A DNA stretch of 50,452 nt, taken from NCBI GenBank assembly GCA_028705775.1, contig JAQWCW010000021.1:1-50452 (forward strand). Direction: 5' to 3'. A program made the translations under genes and the position numbers. The stretch is from Eubacteriales bacterium (lineage in GTDB: Bacteria; Bacillota; Clostridia; Christensenellales; Aristaeellaceae). Numbering within the stretch: the stretch's first letter is position 1; every line of letters starts with the position of its first letter. Shown piece after piece: positions 1 to 8,228 of the stretch. The notes below the pieces were generated by a model that was given only the letters and a program-made list of their open reading frames with translations, did no database searches and was not told the origin of the DNA.

Positions 1-34
1 CTCCTTAGTCCATGCAAACTAAGGGTAGCGCATC

Positions 35-295
35 ATGGGGGGTGCTGACAATGGCTCTTTTCATTGCCACTCCGGGGTGCTCACTTTTTGGCGCCCTTTT
101 GCTCGTTCTCTATTTTACCGAAAACAGTCCGCAGTATGGAATGAAATCTCCAAGTATAAATCCAGTTTCATATTTGATTTGGAGATACCGGACAAATTCA
201 GAAAATGGCTGCTCAAGAATCACGGTATTCGCATGGATGAAAATCATAATATGCACTTAATCAAAAGAAACGCCGCGCAAACGGCAGCAGAATAG
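35..295 (+). CDS. Small unrecognised ORF or 3' remnant of a gene
   Basis: An open frame encoding 86 residues ends in TAG at 293-295, nine bases before a strong terminator hairpin, which suggests a plus-strand transcript really ends here. Only the C-terminal half (from about residue 45, containing DLEIPDKFRKWLLKNHG) looks protein-like; the N-terminal half is low complexity with no clear Shine-Dalgarno in front of its ATG. I do not recognise a family. It may be the tail of a gene broken near the window edge, or chance. A competing frame at 12-260 is no better supported. Confidence 0.25.
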   Translation: MGGADNGSFHCHSGVLTFWRPFARSLFYRKQSAVWNEISKYKSSFIFDLEIPDKFRKWLLKNHGIRMDENHNMHLIKRNAAQTAAE

Positions 296-303
296 CCTGA
301 AGC

Positions 304-340
304 AAAGCGCGGGCAGCCCTTTCGGGCTGCCCGCTTTAAT
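304..340 (+). terminator. Rho-independent terminator
   Basis: An 11-bp perfect stem (309-319 GCGGGCAGCCC paired with 324-334) closes on a TTTC loop and is followed by a short T tract, with an A tract on the other side. It follows the small plus-strand ORF; the A/T symmetry means it could also act on the minus strand, closing the exopolysaccharide transcript that ends at 483. Confidence 0.75.
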
Positions 341-482
341 ACTTATCTATTGATTGCGCAAAAGACCGCAGCGCGCGGCGCAATATACAAACCCTTTATG
401 CTGCGATGAAGCCGCCCGCGATACCATATTCCTCAGGCGGCGCAAAAGCCCGCTCGTCAGGCAAAAGTCGCATTCACTCCGC

Positions 483-1676
483 TCAGAGCTGCCTGTCAAG
501 CGCCTTTTCGCTTTTTGCGCGGGCGTGGATTCCATGGCGGACGTCGCGCTGGCGGTGTTTCACCTTGCCGTCAAGCAGGGAGCGGTAAACGCCGAGGGTT
601 CTGTCCGTGACCTGCTCCCAATCCTCCCACTCCGTTCCGTTTCCGGCAACGCGCGTTTCGGGGTGCGAGCAAAGGTCTTGCAGCTTGGCGCGCAGGTCGG
701 TCACGTCGCCCTTGTGGAAGGTGAAGGAGCAGCCCTTTGCCGCGTCCACGTTTTCCTCAATATCGCTCGTCAGAACGCGCGCGCCGTAGGAAATCGCCTC
801 CAGCACGGTCATCGGCATTCCCTCTATATCGCTCGGCAGAACGTAGACGGAGCAGTTGCCGTAAAGCTCCGCAAGCTCCCTGTCCTTGACGAAGCCGACA
901 AATTGAACTCTCTCGTCCTTAGCCGCGTCCGCGCGAAGCTCGCGCTCATACTCCTCGGAGCAAGCCATCGGGCCTGCGATTATAAGCTTTTTATCGGTTT
1001 CAACCTGCGAGAATGCGTCAAGCAGGTAGTGCAGCCCCTTTTCGGGCACTATGCGGGCAAGGAAAAGGATATAGCTGCCCTTTGTAAGCCCGTATTTTTC
1101 CGTTATAATCTGCGCCTCAGGCGCTTCATGCGCGGTATAGCCGTTGGGAATAAGCGTTGTCTGCCGTCCGTAGCGGCGCATGAAATAATCCTGATTGCCC
1201 TTTGACAGAACGATTATTTCATCGGCGTACCTGACGGTGTTATGCTCGCCGTGGATTATATAGCGCGTTGCAAGTCTGTTCCATTTTGCGCGCTGCCAGA
1301 CAAGCCCGTGAATCGTAACGACGACCTTTTTGCCGAGCAGATGCGGCAGCCATACGTGGGACGAGCAGCCGATTGCATGGAAATGCAGAACGTCATAGCG
1401 CGAAAAAGCAATGCGGAGCGTTGAAAGCGCGGAGTACATGAACGCGTTAAGCCCGCCGAGCGGAATCGTCGGCGTTTGCTTAATCTTGACTCCCTTATAC
1501 ACCTTGTCCCGCGTCTGCTTATCCCTGCGGAAAAGCTCCCAGCGGTTATAGGCGGTTACGTCGATTCCCCTTGCCGCCATTCGCGTGGCAAGCTCCTCAA
1601 CGACAACTTCAATTCCGCCCTCGCGCCCCGGAATGCGCTTGTGTCCCATCATGGCTACGCGAAGCCCGCGTTTCAT
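483..1676 (-). CDS. Glycosyltransferase family 4 protein (DUF1972-type N-terminus)
   Basis: 397 residues, a GT-B retaining glycosyltransferase acting in the cytoplasm on lipid-linked exopolysaccharide precursors. The N-terminus (KRIPGREGGIEVVVEEL, about residues 13-29) is the GGIE-type acceptor motif of DUF1972/rhamnosyltransferase-like enzymes. The C-terminal Rossmann domain contains ARIVPEKGLHYLLDAF (about 210-225) and the E-x7-E nucleotide-sugar motif in EGMPMTVLE (about 288-296). The ATG at 1676 has GAGGGA seven bases upstream. It is the last gene of a three-gene minus-strand run starting with a priming sugar transferase, so it probably adds the second or a later sugar. Donor sugar cannot be read from sequence. 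Confidence 0.88.
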   Translation of the reverse strand: MKRGLRVAMMGHKRIPGREGGIEVVVEELATRMAARGIDVTAYNRWELFRRDKQTRDKVYKGVKIKQTPTIPLGGLNAFMYSALSTLRIAFSRYDVLHFHAIGCSSHVWLPHLLGKKVVVTIHGLVWQRAKWNRLATRYIIHGEHNTVRYADEIIVLSKGNQDYFMRRYGRQTTLIPNGYTAHEAPEAQIITEKYGLTKGSYILFLARIVPEKGLHYLLDAFSQVETDKKLIIAGPMACSEEYERELRADAAKDERVQFVGFVKDRELAELYGNCSVYVLPSDIEGMPMTVLEAISYGARVLTSDIEENVDAAKGCSFTFHKGDVTDLRAKLQDLCSHPETRVAGNGTEWEDWEQVTDRTLGVYRSLLDGKVKHRQRDVRHGIHARAKSEKALDRQL

Positions 1677-1686
1677 ATATTATCCC

Positions 1687-2142
1687 TCATTTCTGAGTTT
1701 CATCATCTCTCCAAACCTGTTCGGGATTCTTCTTTTCAAACTCGTTGAGCCACAAAAGGAATTCAGCGGTGAAGCTGAGCGTGCGGCTGTATGTGCTCAG
1801 GGTTTCGGTGGTGGTGCCTTCCCCGAAAACCTCGTAGATTAGCTTATGCCTGTCCATTTTGGAGGAAAACAGCCACGGTGAAATCACAATCCTGTCGTCC
1901 GTTTTTTCCTCAAGCACATAGGCGGAAAACGGCATACCAAGGTTCATGACTATCGTGGAAATCAGCAGGTTGTCGCTTATTTCGCGGGTTTCAGCCTGCT
2001 CGCGCCAATAGTTCGGCGCTTTTTCCGTGCCGGGATATTTATGCATCAGCTTGCTGGCAACGTGCGGGTCCATCATGTCGATTGCATTATAGTAAATGGT
2101 TTCAAAGTTTTTTCCGTCATTTTTGAGCCGAAGCAGTTTCAT
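1687..2142 (-). CDS. Unknown protein in exopolysaccharide gene cluster
   Basis: 151 residues, no recognised family. No signal peptide or membrane segment is evident; the sequence is charged and soluble-looking, with a WREQAETREISDN segment near residue 46 and a helical, acidic C-terminus. The ATG at 2142 follows an excellent AGGAGGA. It sits between the priming sugar transferase (26-base gap) and the GT4 gene (10-base gap), so it is probably co-transcribed and related to polysaccharide synthesis or its control. No function is proposed. Confidence 0.7.
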   Translation of the reverse strand: MKLLRLKNDGKNFETIYYNAIDMMDPHVASKLMHKYPGTEKAPNYWREQAETREISDNLLISTIVMNLGMPFSAYVLEEKTDDRIVISPWLFSSKMDRHKLIYEVFGEGTTTETLSTYSRTLSFTAEFLLWLNEFEKKNPEQVWRDDETQK

Positions 2143-2167
2143 ATGTTTTTCCTCCTAAAGGCGGCGA

Positions 2168-2872
2168 TTACGCTCCCGTTCTGCGGAAGATAGCAAGCGC
2201 CGTCTGGAACATTATTGAAAAGTCAACGCGCATCGAGCGCTCAACGATATACTGAATATCAAGCTCGAGCCATTCGTCAAAGGAAAGGTCGTTGCGGTGC
2301 GGCTGAATTTGCCAGTAGCAGGTCATTCCCGGGGTTGCGTAAAGGCGCTGGAACTGATACTCGTCATAAAGCGCAACCTCACGCGGCAGCGGCGGGCGCG
2401 GGCCGACGATGGACATATCGCCCTTAAGAACGTTCCAGAACTGCGGCAGCTCGTCAATATTGAGCTTTCTGATAATTTTGCCGACGCGGGTAATGCGCGG
2501 GTCGTTCTTCATTTTGAAAGCAGGCCCGCTCATTTCGTTCTGCGATTGAAGCTTGTCTATCATTTTATCCGCGTCAACGTACATACTGCGGAATTTGTAC
2601 ATACGGAACGGCTTTCCGCCACGGCCGCAGCGCATCTGCGAATAAAACGGGCCGCCCTTCGGGTCGTCGATAACGATGGCGAGCGAGGTAATCAGGAATA
2701 TCGGAGAAGCTATTATGAGCGCAAGCGTTGACCAAAGAACGTCGCCGATGCGCTTGAGACGCCAATAATTCGTCTTGCGCGGCAGCGGCAGCTCCCGAAT
2801 CATCGTTTTTTGCGGTATCCAGTTAGCTCTTACCTGTTGTATAGCCTGCTTATAACCAAGCTGGTTGTGCAT
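2168..2872 (-). CDS. Priming sugar transferase (undecaprenyl-phosphate sugar phosphotransferase)
   Basis: Bacterial sugar transferase family (PF02397). It would transfer a sugar-1-phosphate from a nucleotide sugar to undecaprenyl phosphate at the inner membrane face, the first step in a repeat unit. About residues 40-65 form the membrane hairpin ([17 protein letters not shown]), followed by the family core: YKFRSM, the [18 protein letters not shown] motif with catalytic Asp-Glu, and VGPRPPLP. The long hydrophobic N-terminal region of full WbaP is absent, so this is the short form. I chose the ATG at 2872 (234 aa) because AAAGGCGG lies about eight bases upstream. An in-frame TTG at 2947 is an alternative with poorer spacing. 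Confidence 0.88.
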   Translation of the reverse strand: MHNQLGYKQAIQQVRANWIPQKTMIRELPLPRKTNYWRLKRIGDVLWSTLALIIASPIFLITSLAIVIDDPKGGPFYSQMRCGRGGKPFRMYKFRSMYVDADKMIDKLQSQNEMSGPAFKMKNDPRITRVGKIIRKLNIDELPQFWNVLKGDMSIVGPRPPLPREVALYDEYQFQRLYATPGMTCYWQIQPHRNDLSFDEWLELDIQYIVERSMRVDFSIMFQTALAIFRRTGA

Positions 2873-3023
2873 TGGACATACCGCCTTTAGGAAGAAATTT
2901 TTTATTATTGCAGTGATTTCGCTTCGTTCCGTCTTTATTCTCCGCAAGCCGCGTTTTTTCCTGCATTTAAGGCAAATAGCCCATAATTTGTTGAATTGCG
3001 GATATATCGCCGTCAGAAGCGCG

Positions 3024-4319
3024 TCAGTCGGTCATCCTGTGGAAATACTCGCGGGTAAGCGCCATATCGCGCTCTGCGTCCATCGTTTTGTATTCCCCGT
3101 CCTTATAAACCACCCTGCCGTTCACCATCGTGAGCGTAACGTCGCTGCCCTGAGCGGAGTAAACGAGCGCGCTCGGCACATCCTCGCAGGGAACGAAATG
3201 CGGCTTATCATCGCAAAGGAGAATCAAATCCGCCCTTTTGCCGCTTTCGAGCCTTCCGCAGTCCGCAAAGCCCATTCCGGCAGCGCCGTTTTCCGTAGCC
3301 ATGCGCATTACCTGAAGGGGCGATACAACCGTCGGGTCGCCGCTTACGCCCTTGTGCAGGATTCCTGCAAGGCGTATTTCCTCCCAAAGATTATGCGTGT
3401 TATTGCTCGCAACGCCGTCCGTTCCGAGGGCGACAAGCGCGCCCGCGTCAAGCATTTTGGGCAGCGGCATAACTCCGCTTGCAAGCTTCAGATTGCTCAC
3501 GGGGTTGTGCGAAATCATCGCGCCGCTTTTTGTAAGCACGGAAATGTCCTCGTCGTTTGCGTATACGCAGTGCGCCGCCATTACATGGCTGTCAAACGCG
3601 CCGAGGGATTTATAGTACATGACGGGAGTAAGCCCGTGGCGGGCAATGCACTCGTCGGTTTCGGAGCGGGTTTCGCTCAAATGAACGTGGATTGGCAGGC
3701 GTTTTTCCCTCGCAAGCGCAATAAGCTCGCGGTTCAGCGCGTCATTGGTCGTGTATTCGGAGTGCGGGCTGACGGCAATTATAATCCGTCCGTCCCCCGC
3801 GCCGTTCCACGCGTCAATCAGCTCGCGCTCCTCGCGCAGCCCGACGGAGCCGTTCGGCCCGCTTGTAGAGGATACGCTCCTTGCAAGGCTTGCGCGCGCC
3901 CCGCATTCCATTGCGGCATTCGCAACATCGTCCATAAAGAAATACATATCGGCAATCGAGGTAACGCCGAAGCGGAACAGCTCCGCAAAGGCGAGGCGCG
4001 AGCCGACGCGCACATATTCGCTCGTCAGCCTGTCCTCGGCGGGGAAGATTTTCGTAAACAGCCAGTCGTGCAGATTCAAATCGCTGCCCCAGCCGCGCAG
4101 GAGCGTCATAGCGATATGCGTATGCGCGTTTGCAAGCCCTGGCATACAAAGCTGCCCGCGCCCGTCAATCGTTTCATCGGGCGCAAAAAGCGGGCTGAGC
4201 GCGCTTTCGCCGGCATATGCGATTACCCCGCCGTCAATCTGAACAACCGCGTCCTGAACGAGAGTAAACGGCGCGTCAAAGCTCTTTATGAGCCGGATAT
4301 TCTTAACAAGAGTCTTAAT
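3024..4319 (-). CDS. mtaD: 5-methylthioadenosine/S-adenosylhomocysteine deaminase, probable ATT start
   Basis: Amidohydrolase-superfamily deaminase converting SAH (or MTA, adenosine) to the inosyl form. Metal ligands are visible in ANAHTHIAM and later VHLSETR, MAAHCVY and LGTDGVASNN. The first ATG (4145) would begin just before NAHTH and would remove the usual small beta-sandwich domain. The same frame stays open upstream and encodes it (KTLVKNIRLIKSFDAP ... ETIDGRGQLC). No ATG, GTG or TTG exists there; an ATT at 4319-4317 sits eight bases after GGGAGG, giving 431 aa, the normal family length. The gene follows ahcY by 37 bases, fitting SAH removal. Confidence 0.9.
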   Translation of the reverse strand: MKTLVKNIRLIKSFDAPFTLVQDAVVQIDGGVIAYAGESALSPLFAPDETIDGRGQLCMPGLANAHTHIAMTLLRGWGSDLNLHDWLFTKIFPAEDRLTSEYVRVGSRLAFAELFRFGVTSIADMYFFMDDVANAAMECGARASLARSVSSTSGPNGSVGLREERELIDAWNGAGDGRIIIAVSPHSEYTTNDALNRELIALAREKRLPIHVHLSETRSETDECIARHGLTPVMYYKSLGAFDSHVMAAHCVYANDEDISVLTKSGAMISHNPVSNLKLASGVMPLPKMLDAGALVALGTDGVASNNTHNLWEEIRLAGILHKGVSGDPTVVSPLQVMRMATENGAAGMGFADCGRLESGKRADLILLCDDKPHFVPCEDVPSALVYSAQGSDVTLTMVNGRVVYKDGEYKTMDAERDMALTREYFHRMTD

Positions 4320-4356
4320 TTTGACAACCTCCCAAGGCGGCAGAGCCGCGTTTTCA

Positions 4357-5604
4357 TTATACGTTGAAGCTGTTTAAATACTCCGCCTGTTCGGGGCTGA
4401 GGCTGTCAATCTTCATTCCAAGCGCCCTCAGCTTTACAGCCGCAACGAATTTGTCAACCTCGCGCGGAACGGAATACAGCTTGTTTTCGAGCTTTCCGCG
4501 GTTATCGCTCAGGAATTTTGCGCAGAGGATTTGCAGCGCGAAGCTCATGTCCATGATTTCCGCCGGATGCCCGTCGCCCGCCGCAAGATTCACAAGCCTG
4601 CCCTCGGCAAGCAGATAAACGCGTTTTCCGTTCGGCAGCGCGCATTCCTCAATATTGTTCCTGACGCGCTTTACGCTTACAGCATATTCCTTCAGCGCCT
4701 GCGCGTTTACCTCAACGTCGAAATGCCCCGCGTTGGAAAGCAGCGCGCCGTCCTTCAGAAGCGGGAATATTTCCTTTCCGATAACGTCCTTGCAGCCCGT
4801 TACGGTGATGAAGAAATCGCCGAGCGGCGCCGCCTCCGCCATAGGCATAACGGTGTAGCCGTCCATGACCGCCTCAATCGCCTTTACGGAGTCAACCTCC
4901 GTTACAATAACCTCCGCTCCGAGCGCGCGCGCGCGGAGGGCAACGCCCTTGCCGCAGAAGCCGTAACCGGCTACGACGACGCGCTTGCCCGCAACAATCA
5001 GGTTCGTGGTGCGGTTGATTCCGTCCCATACCGACTGACCCGTTCCGTAGCGGTTGTCAAAAAGGTGCTTGCAGTCGCCGTCGTTCACGTTCATCATCGG
5101 GAAATTAAGCCTGCCCTCGCGCTCCCTTGCGCGCAGGCGGATTATGCCCGTAGTGGTTTCCTCGCAGCCGCCGATAAGGTTTACGGCATACTCGGGATGG
5201 GTTTCGTGCAGTATATTAACCAAATCGCCGCCGTCGTCGATAATGATATCGGGCTTTACGGAAAGCGCGGCGATAAGATACTGCTCGTATTCCTCAGCCG
5301 TGCAGCCATGCTTTGCAAAAACGGTCACGCCGCTTTCGGAAAGCGCGGCGGCAACGTCGTCCTGCGTCGAGAGCGGATTAGAGCCTGTCGCGTAAACCTC
5401 CGCGCCAAGCATATTGAGCATTTCGGAAAGATATGCGCTTTTAGCCTCAAGATGGATTGAAACGGCAGCTTTCAGCCCCTTGAACGGCTTTTCGGCGCCG
5501 TAAGCGTTAAGGATTTCTGCCAGCACGGGCATATGCTCCCTGACCCAGTTGATTTTAAGCCTGCCCTCGGGCGCAAGTGATATATCGCGGATAATGCTCT
5601 GCAT
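4357..5604 (-). CDS. ahcY: Adenosylhomocysteinase (SAH hydrolase)
   Basis: 415 residues. This cytoplasmic NAD-dependent enzyme reversibly splits S-adenosylhomocysteine into adenosine and homocysteine. Visible features: ETTTGIIRL substrate loop, FDNRYGTGQS (about 197-206) after the conserved Asn-Asp, the NAD Rossmann motif VVAGYGFCGKG (about 225-235), and the GHFDVE motif (about 308-313). The C-terminus ends YLNSFNV rather than the KYRY-type tail, as in the shorter archaeal/thermophile-like bacterial forms. ATG at 5604 has GAGGAG with good spacing. It has its own promoter and is followed by mtaD, giving two routes for SAH disposal. Confidence 0.95.
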   Translation of the reverse strand: MQSIIRDISLAPEGRLKINWVREHMPVLAEILNAYGAEKPFKGLKAAVSIHLEAKSAYLSEMLNMLGAEVYATGSNPLSTQDDVAAALSESGVTVFAKHGCTAEEYEQYLIAALSVKPDIIIDDGGDLVNILHETHPEYAVNLIGGCEETTTGIIRLRAREREGRLNFPMMNVNDGDCKHLFDNRYGTGQSVWDGINRTTNLIVAGKRVVVAGYGFCGKGVALRARALGAEVIVTEVDSVKAIEAVMDGYTVMPMAEAAPLGDFFITVTGCKDVIGKEIFPLLKDGALLSNAGHFDVEVNAQALKEYAVSVKRVRNNIEECALPNGKRVYLLAEGRLVNLAAGDGHPAEIMDMSFALQILCAKFLSDNRGKLENKLYSVPREVDKFVAAVKLRALGMKIDSLSPEQAEYLNSFNV

Positions 5605-5639
5605 TCGTTTTTCGCTCCTCGCCGGTTATTTATTCTATA

Positions 5640-5669
5640 ATTATATAGCGCCGGTCAGCCGCGTGTCAA
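5640..5669 (-). promoter_or_regulatory. Sigma-A promoter of ahcY-mtaD
   Basis: On the minus strand a perfect TTGACA (5669-5664) and perfect TATAAT (5645-5640) are separated by 18 bases, about 35 bases before the ahcY ATG. It is back to back with the promoter of the GH113-like gene, only 25 bases away. No SAH or SAM riboswitch is visible in the short leader. Confidence 0.8.
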
Positions 5670-5694
5670 ACCCGATATGACAAACGCGCGCAGG

Positions 5695-5723
5695 TTGACA
5701 GGTAAAACGTTTTATGTTATTAT
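5695..5723 (+). promoter_or_regulatory. Sigma-A promoter of the GH113-like gene
   Basis: TTGACA at 5695-5700, 17-base spacer, TATTAT at 5718-5723. The downstream leader is about 30 bases and carries GGGGG ahead of the ATG at 5761. Confidence 0.75.
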
Positions 5724-5760
5724 ATTCGCACAGAAATCATTCGACTGGGGGCATATCAAA

Positions 5761-6705
5761 ATGGAATTTTACTCCGGCTGCACATATGGATTCATGGAGA
5801 AAAAGGGCTTTTCAAAAAGCGACGACTGGGCGCGCGCAAGCCTGAAGCTTATGTTTGAGGAAACGGGCAGCGACACGCTTTTGTATGCCGCAACCGCGCT
5901 TCAGGACCACGCTTATTCAGTAAAGGTGGACTGCCTTACGGACGATGTTGCGAGCGAGGAGGACATAACCCGCTGCATCCGCATTGCCAAGGAAATGGGC
6001 AAGAAGGTCATCCTCAAGGCGATTGTCAACTGCCGCGACGGGTACTGGCGCGCCTACATCCATTTTTTCGACAAAGAGGTTAACGGCGAAAGCGGCTGGC
6101 ACGACTGGTTTGAGAGCTACGGCGAGTACGTTCTGCATCTGGCGCGAATCGCGGAGAAAACGAAGGCGGAAATGCTCTGCGTCGGCTGCGAAATGATTGG
6201 AACGGACGCGCGGAGCGCGGAATGGCGCGAGCTGATTAAAAAGGTGCGCGGCGTTTATCACGGGCTTATAACCTACAACTGCGACAAATATCAGGAAAAC
6301 AACGTGGAATGGTGGGACGCGGTTGATGTAATATCCTCCTCCGGATATTATCCGATTGACAAGCTTGACGAGAATTTCGAGCGAATCAAAAGAGTGTCCG
6401 AAAGCTTTTCGCGCCCGTTCATGTTCATGGAATGCGGCTGCCCGAGCCGCGAGGGAAGCGAGTTCGTGCCGAACGACTGGCGGGCGGGCGGCGAGCAGTC
6501 GCTTGCGGCGCAGGAGCGCTGGTACAAGGCGTTCACCGACGAGCTGCTCAAGAACCCTTGGGTGCGCGGAACGGGCTGGTGGGACTGGAGCGCCTCGCGC
6601 CTCTGCCCTGCCGAAAAAGCGGCGCAGGACGCGGGCTACGGAGTATACAACAAGCCCGCCGCCGCGGTTCTGCGCAGGTTCAACGAGCTGAGAGTAAAGG
6701 ATTGA
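5761..6705 (+). CDS. GH113-like glycoside hydrolase (beta-mannanase-type TIM barrel)
   Basis: 314 residues, a single (beta/alpha)8-barrel resembling family GH113, whose members hydrolyse beta-1,4-mannan or related glycans. Candidate catalytic acids: the Glu in CVGCEMIG (about residue 143) as acid/base and the Glu in MFMECGCPS (about residue 224) as nucleophile, each at a strand end as expected for clan GH-A. Trp-rich loops (HDWFESY, GTGWWDWSASR) fit a sugar cleft. There is no signal peptide, so it probably acts in the cytoplasm on imported oligosaccharides. The ATG at 5761 is preferred over an upstream in-frame start because of the SD at 5746-5751. Confidence 0.8.
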   Translation: MEFYSGCTYGFMEKKGFSKSDDWARASLKLMFEETGSDTLLYAATALQDHAYSVKVDCLTDDVASEEDITRCIRIAKEMGKKVILKAIVNCRDGYWRAYIHFFDKEVNGESGWHDWFESYGEYVLHLARIAEKTKAEMLCVGCEMIGTDARSAEWRELIKKVRGVYHGLITYNCDKYQENNVEWWDAVDVISSSGYYPIDKLDENFERIKRVSESFSRPFMFMECGCPSREGSEFVPNDWRAGGEQSLAAQERWYKAFTDELLKNPWVRGTGWWDWSASRLCPAEKAAQDAGYGVYNKPAAAVLRRFNELRVKD

Positions 6706-6711
6706 AAATAA

Positions 6712-6740
6712 ACAAGGACGGGCATATGCCCGTCCTTTTA
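6712..6740. terminator. Bidirectional terminator between GH113-like gene and rlmH
   Basis: AGGACGGGCATATGCCCGTCCT is a near-perfect palindromic hairpin flanked by A and T runs. It lies between the convergent ends of the GH113-like gene and rlmH. Confidence 0.8.
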
Positions 6741-7217
6741 CTTGTGATATCTTTCGTTATGCATTATCTTTTCGGCTCTGTAAATCTGCTCGAGCAGAAT
6801 AACGCGCGCAAGCTGGTGCGGAAAGGTCATTTTGGAAAGGGAAATCCGCTCGTCAGCGCGCGCAAGCACCTCCGCGGACAAGCCGAGGCTTCCGCCAATC
6901 ACGAAAACGACGCGCTTCTCGCCCCTCAGGGCAAAATCGGAAAGCTTCTGCGCAAATTCCTCGGAGGAATACTGCTTTCCACCTATCGCCATTGCGATAA
7001 CCCTGTCGGAAGGGAGTATGCCCTTCAGGAGCGCCTCGCCCTCCTTGCTCATCACCTTTATGTCAAGCGCCTCGGACGGCGACGGCGGTTCAGGCAAATC
7101 TTGGCATTCAAATATATCGACACCGCCGAAGCGCGCGAGCCTTTTTTGGTACTCCGCCGCCGCAAGCGCATAGCCCTGCTCCCGCAGCTTGCCGACGCAG
7201 GCAATTACAAGGCGCAT
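6738..7217 (-). CDS. rlmH: 23S rRNA (pseudouridine-1915-N3)-methyltransferase RlmH
   Basis: 159 residues, the usual size of this SPOUT-class enzyme that methylates pseudouridine 1915 in helix 69 of 23S rRNA. Diagnostic features are the N-terminal VIACVGKL, the SAM-knot segments FVIGGSLGLS (about 107-116) and LSKMTFPHQLARVILLEQIYRA, and the terminal YHK. The start codon overlaps the stop of the preceding CPBP protease gene by one base (TGATG), implying translational coupling. Confidence 0.96.
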   Translation of the reverse strand: MRLVIACVGKLREQGYALAAAEYQKRLARFGGVDIFECQDLPEPPSPSEALDIKVMSKEGEALLKGILPSDRVIAMAIGGKQYSSEEFAQKLSDFALRGEKRVVFVIGGSLGLSAEVLARADERISLSKMTFPHQLARVILLEQIYRAEKIMHNERYHK

Positions 7218-8197
7218 CAGAGGCTGACCCCGAAATAGGAAAGCAGGAAAACGGCGGGCGCAACCGCGCAGAGGGCGATAAGCAGCGCGCGTTCGGGCTT
7301 CGTAATCTCGCGCGGCTTGCTTTCCTTGAGCTTAGGCATTGATTTTAGAAGTATATAGAGCAGGAAAGCGATGAAAAAGCCGAGCATCAGTATAGTCGGC
7401 AGGCTCATTCCGAACACCTGCGCAAAACTGTACTGCTCGGCGGGCACAGCCTCCGTGACCGCCTCCGCTCCGTACTTGCGCGCCATTCCGGTTATGGTAA
7501 AGTTGTAGGAAAAATGCAGCATTATCGTATACAGGATATTCTCGCTCTTGAGCATTATGATTGTCAGAATCAGCCCGACGCATATGTGCGCGGGCAAGCC
7601 CGTAAGCGAGCCGTGCATGAGCGCAAAACCGAGCGTGCAAAGCGGGACGGCAACCTTTGCCGGCAGATATTTCCTGATATGCCCGAACACCGCGCCCCTG
7701 AAAAGCAGCTCCTCGCATACGGGCGCTGCAAAGGACGAGCCCAAAAACAGCAGCAGCCAGCCGGTATCGGACGCAGGCGTTCTTACAGCGGGCGTGAAAT
7801 CAGGAAGCCCGAGCCTTTTTACAATAAGATACCAGAGGTCGGTAAGCAGCGTAAGCTCATACGCGAGCGCAACGCCGAGCAGCAGAAGCGCAACGCAGGG
7901 AAGAAAGCGCGGCTGCGCCGTAACGGAAAGCGCGTCCTTTTTTTTAAGCAGCAGATACAGCAGGAACGCGGGCAGCCCGAACACTATGAACTCAAGGATT
8001 CCGTTCGCCGCCTGATAAAACGAGTCGTCGGCGAGCGCGGCGGTAAAGGAGCGCGGAAGCAGCCATATTACAATCGGCTGCCAGCACAGCCTGACGATTA
8101 GGGGCGCAACAGCGCAAAGAAGCGTGAGCAGGTATGAAATATGGTTACGCCTTTTCAGCTCCTCAGGCGGGAAAATAACTCGCGGGTCATGCTGCAT
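7217..8197 (-). CDS. CPBP family intramembrane metalloprotease
   Basis: 326 residues with about eight hydrophobic segments. The CPBP (Abi/CAAX-like) motifs are present: EELLFRG (EExxxR), FALMHG (FxxxH) and a later HFSYN. Members cleave within or near membranes; targets vary and cannot be named. The ATG at 8197 has AAAGGAA upstream; the open frame runs further upstream but that extension is Arg/Lys-rich and overlaps walJ. It lies between walJ (31-base gap) and rlmH (one-base overlap) in one operon. Confidence 0.88.
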   Translation of the reverse strand: MQHDPRVIFPPEELKRRNHISYLLTLLCAVAPLIVRLCWQPIVIWLLPRSFTAALADDSFYQAANGILEFIVFGLPAFLLYLLLKKKDALSVTAQPRFLPCVALLLLGVALAYELTLLTDLWYLIVKRLGLPDFTPAVRTPASDTGWLLLFLGSSFAAPVCEELLFRGAVFGHIRKYLPAKVAVPLCTLGFALMHGSLTGLPAHICVGLILTIIMLKSENILYTIMLHFSYNFTITGMARKYGAEAVTEAVPAEQYSFAQVFGMSLPTILMLGFFIAFLLYILLKSMPKLKESKPREITKPERALLIALCAVAPAVFLLSYFGVSL

Positions 8198-8228
8198 ACT
8201 GCGTGATTCCTTTCTTATAAAGAAATAT

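Noticed and set aside
4143-4145. ATG 4145 as the true start of mtaD
   Set aside because: It would delete the conserved N-terminal strands, has no SD, and falls just before the first metal-binding motif.
2865-4367. 500-residue plus-strand ORF opposite mtaD and the sugar transferase
   Set aside because: Shadow frame of GC-rich coding DNA: basic composition, no SD, while the minus-strand frame encodes a clear deaminase.
5605-5640. SAH or SAM riboswitch upstream of ahcY
   Set aside because: The leader after the promoter is only about 30 bases, too short for any known class.
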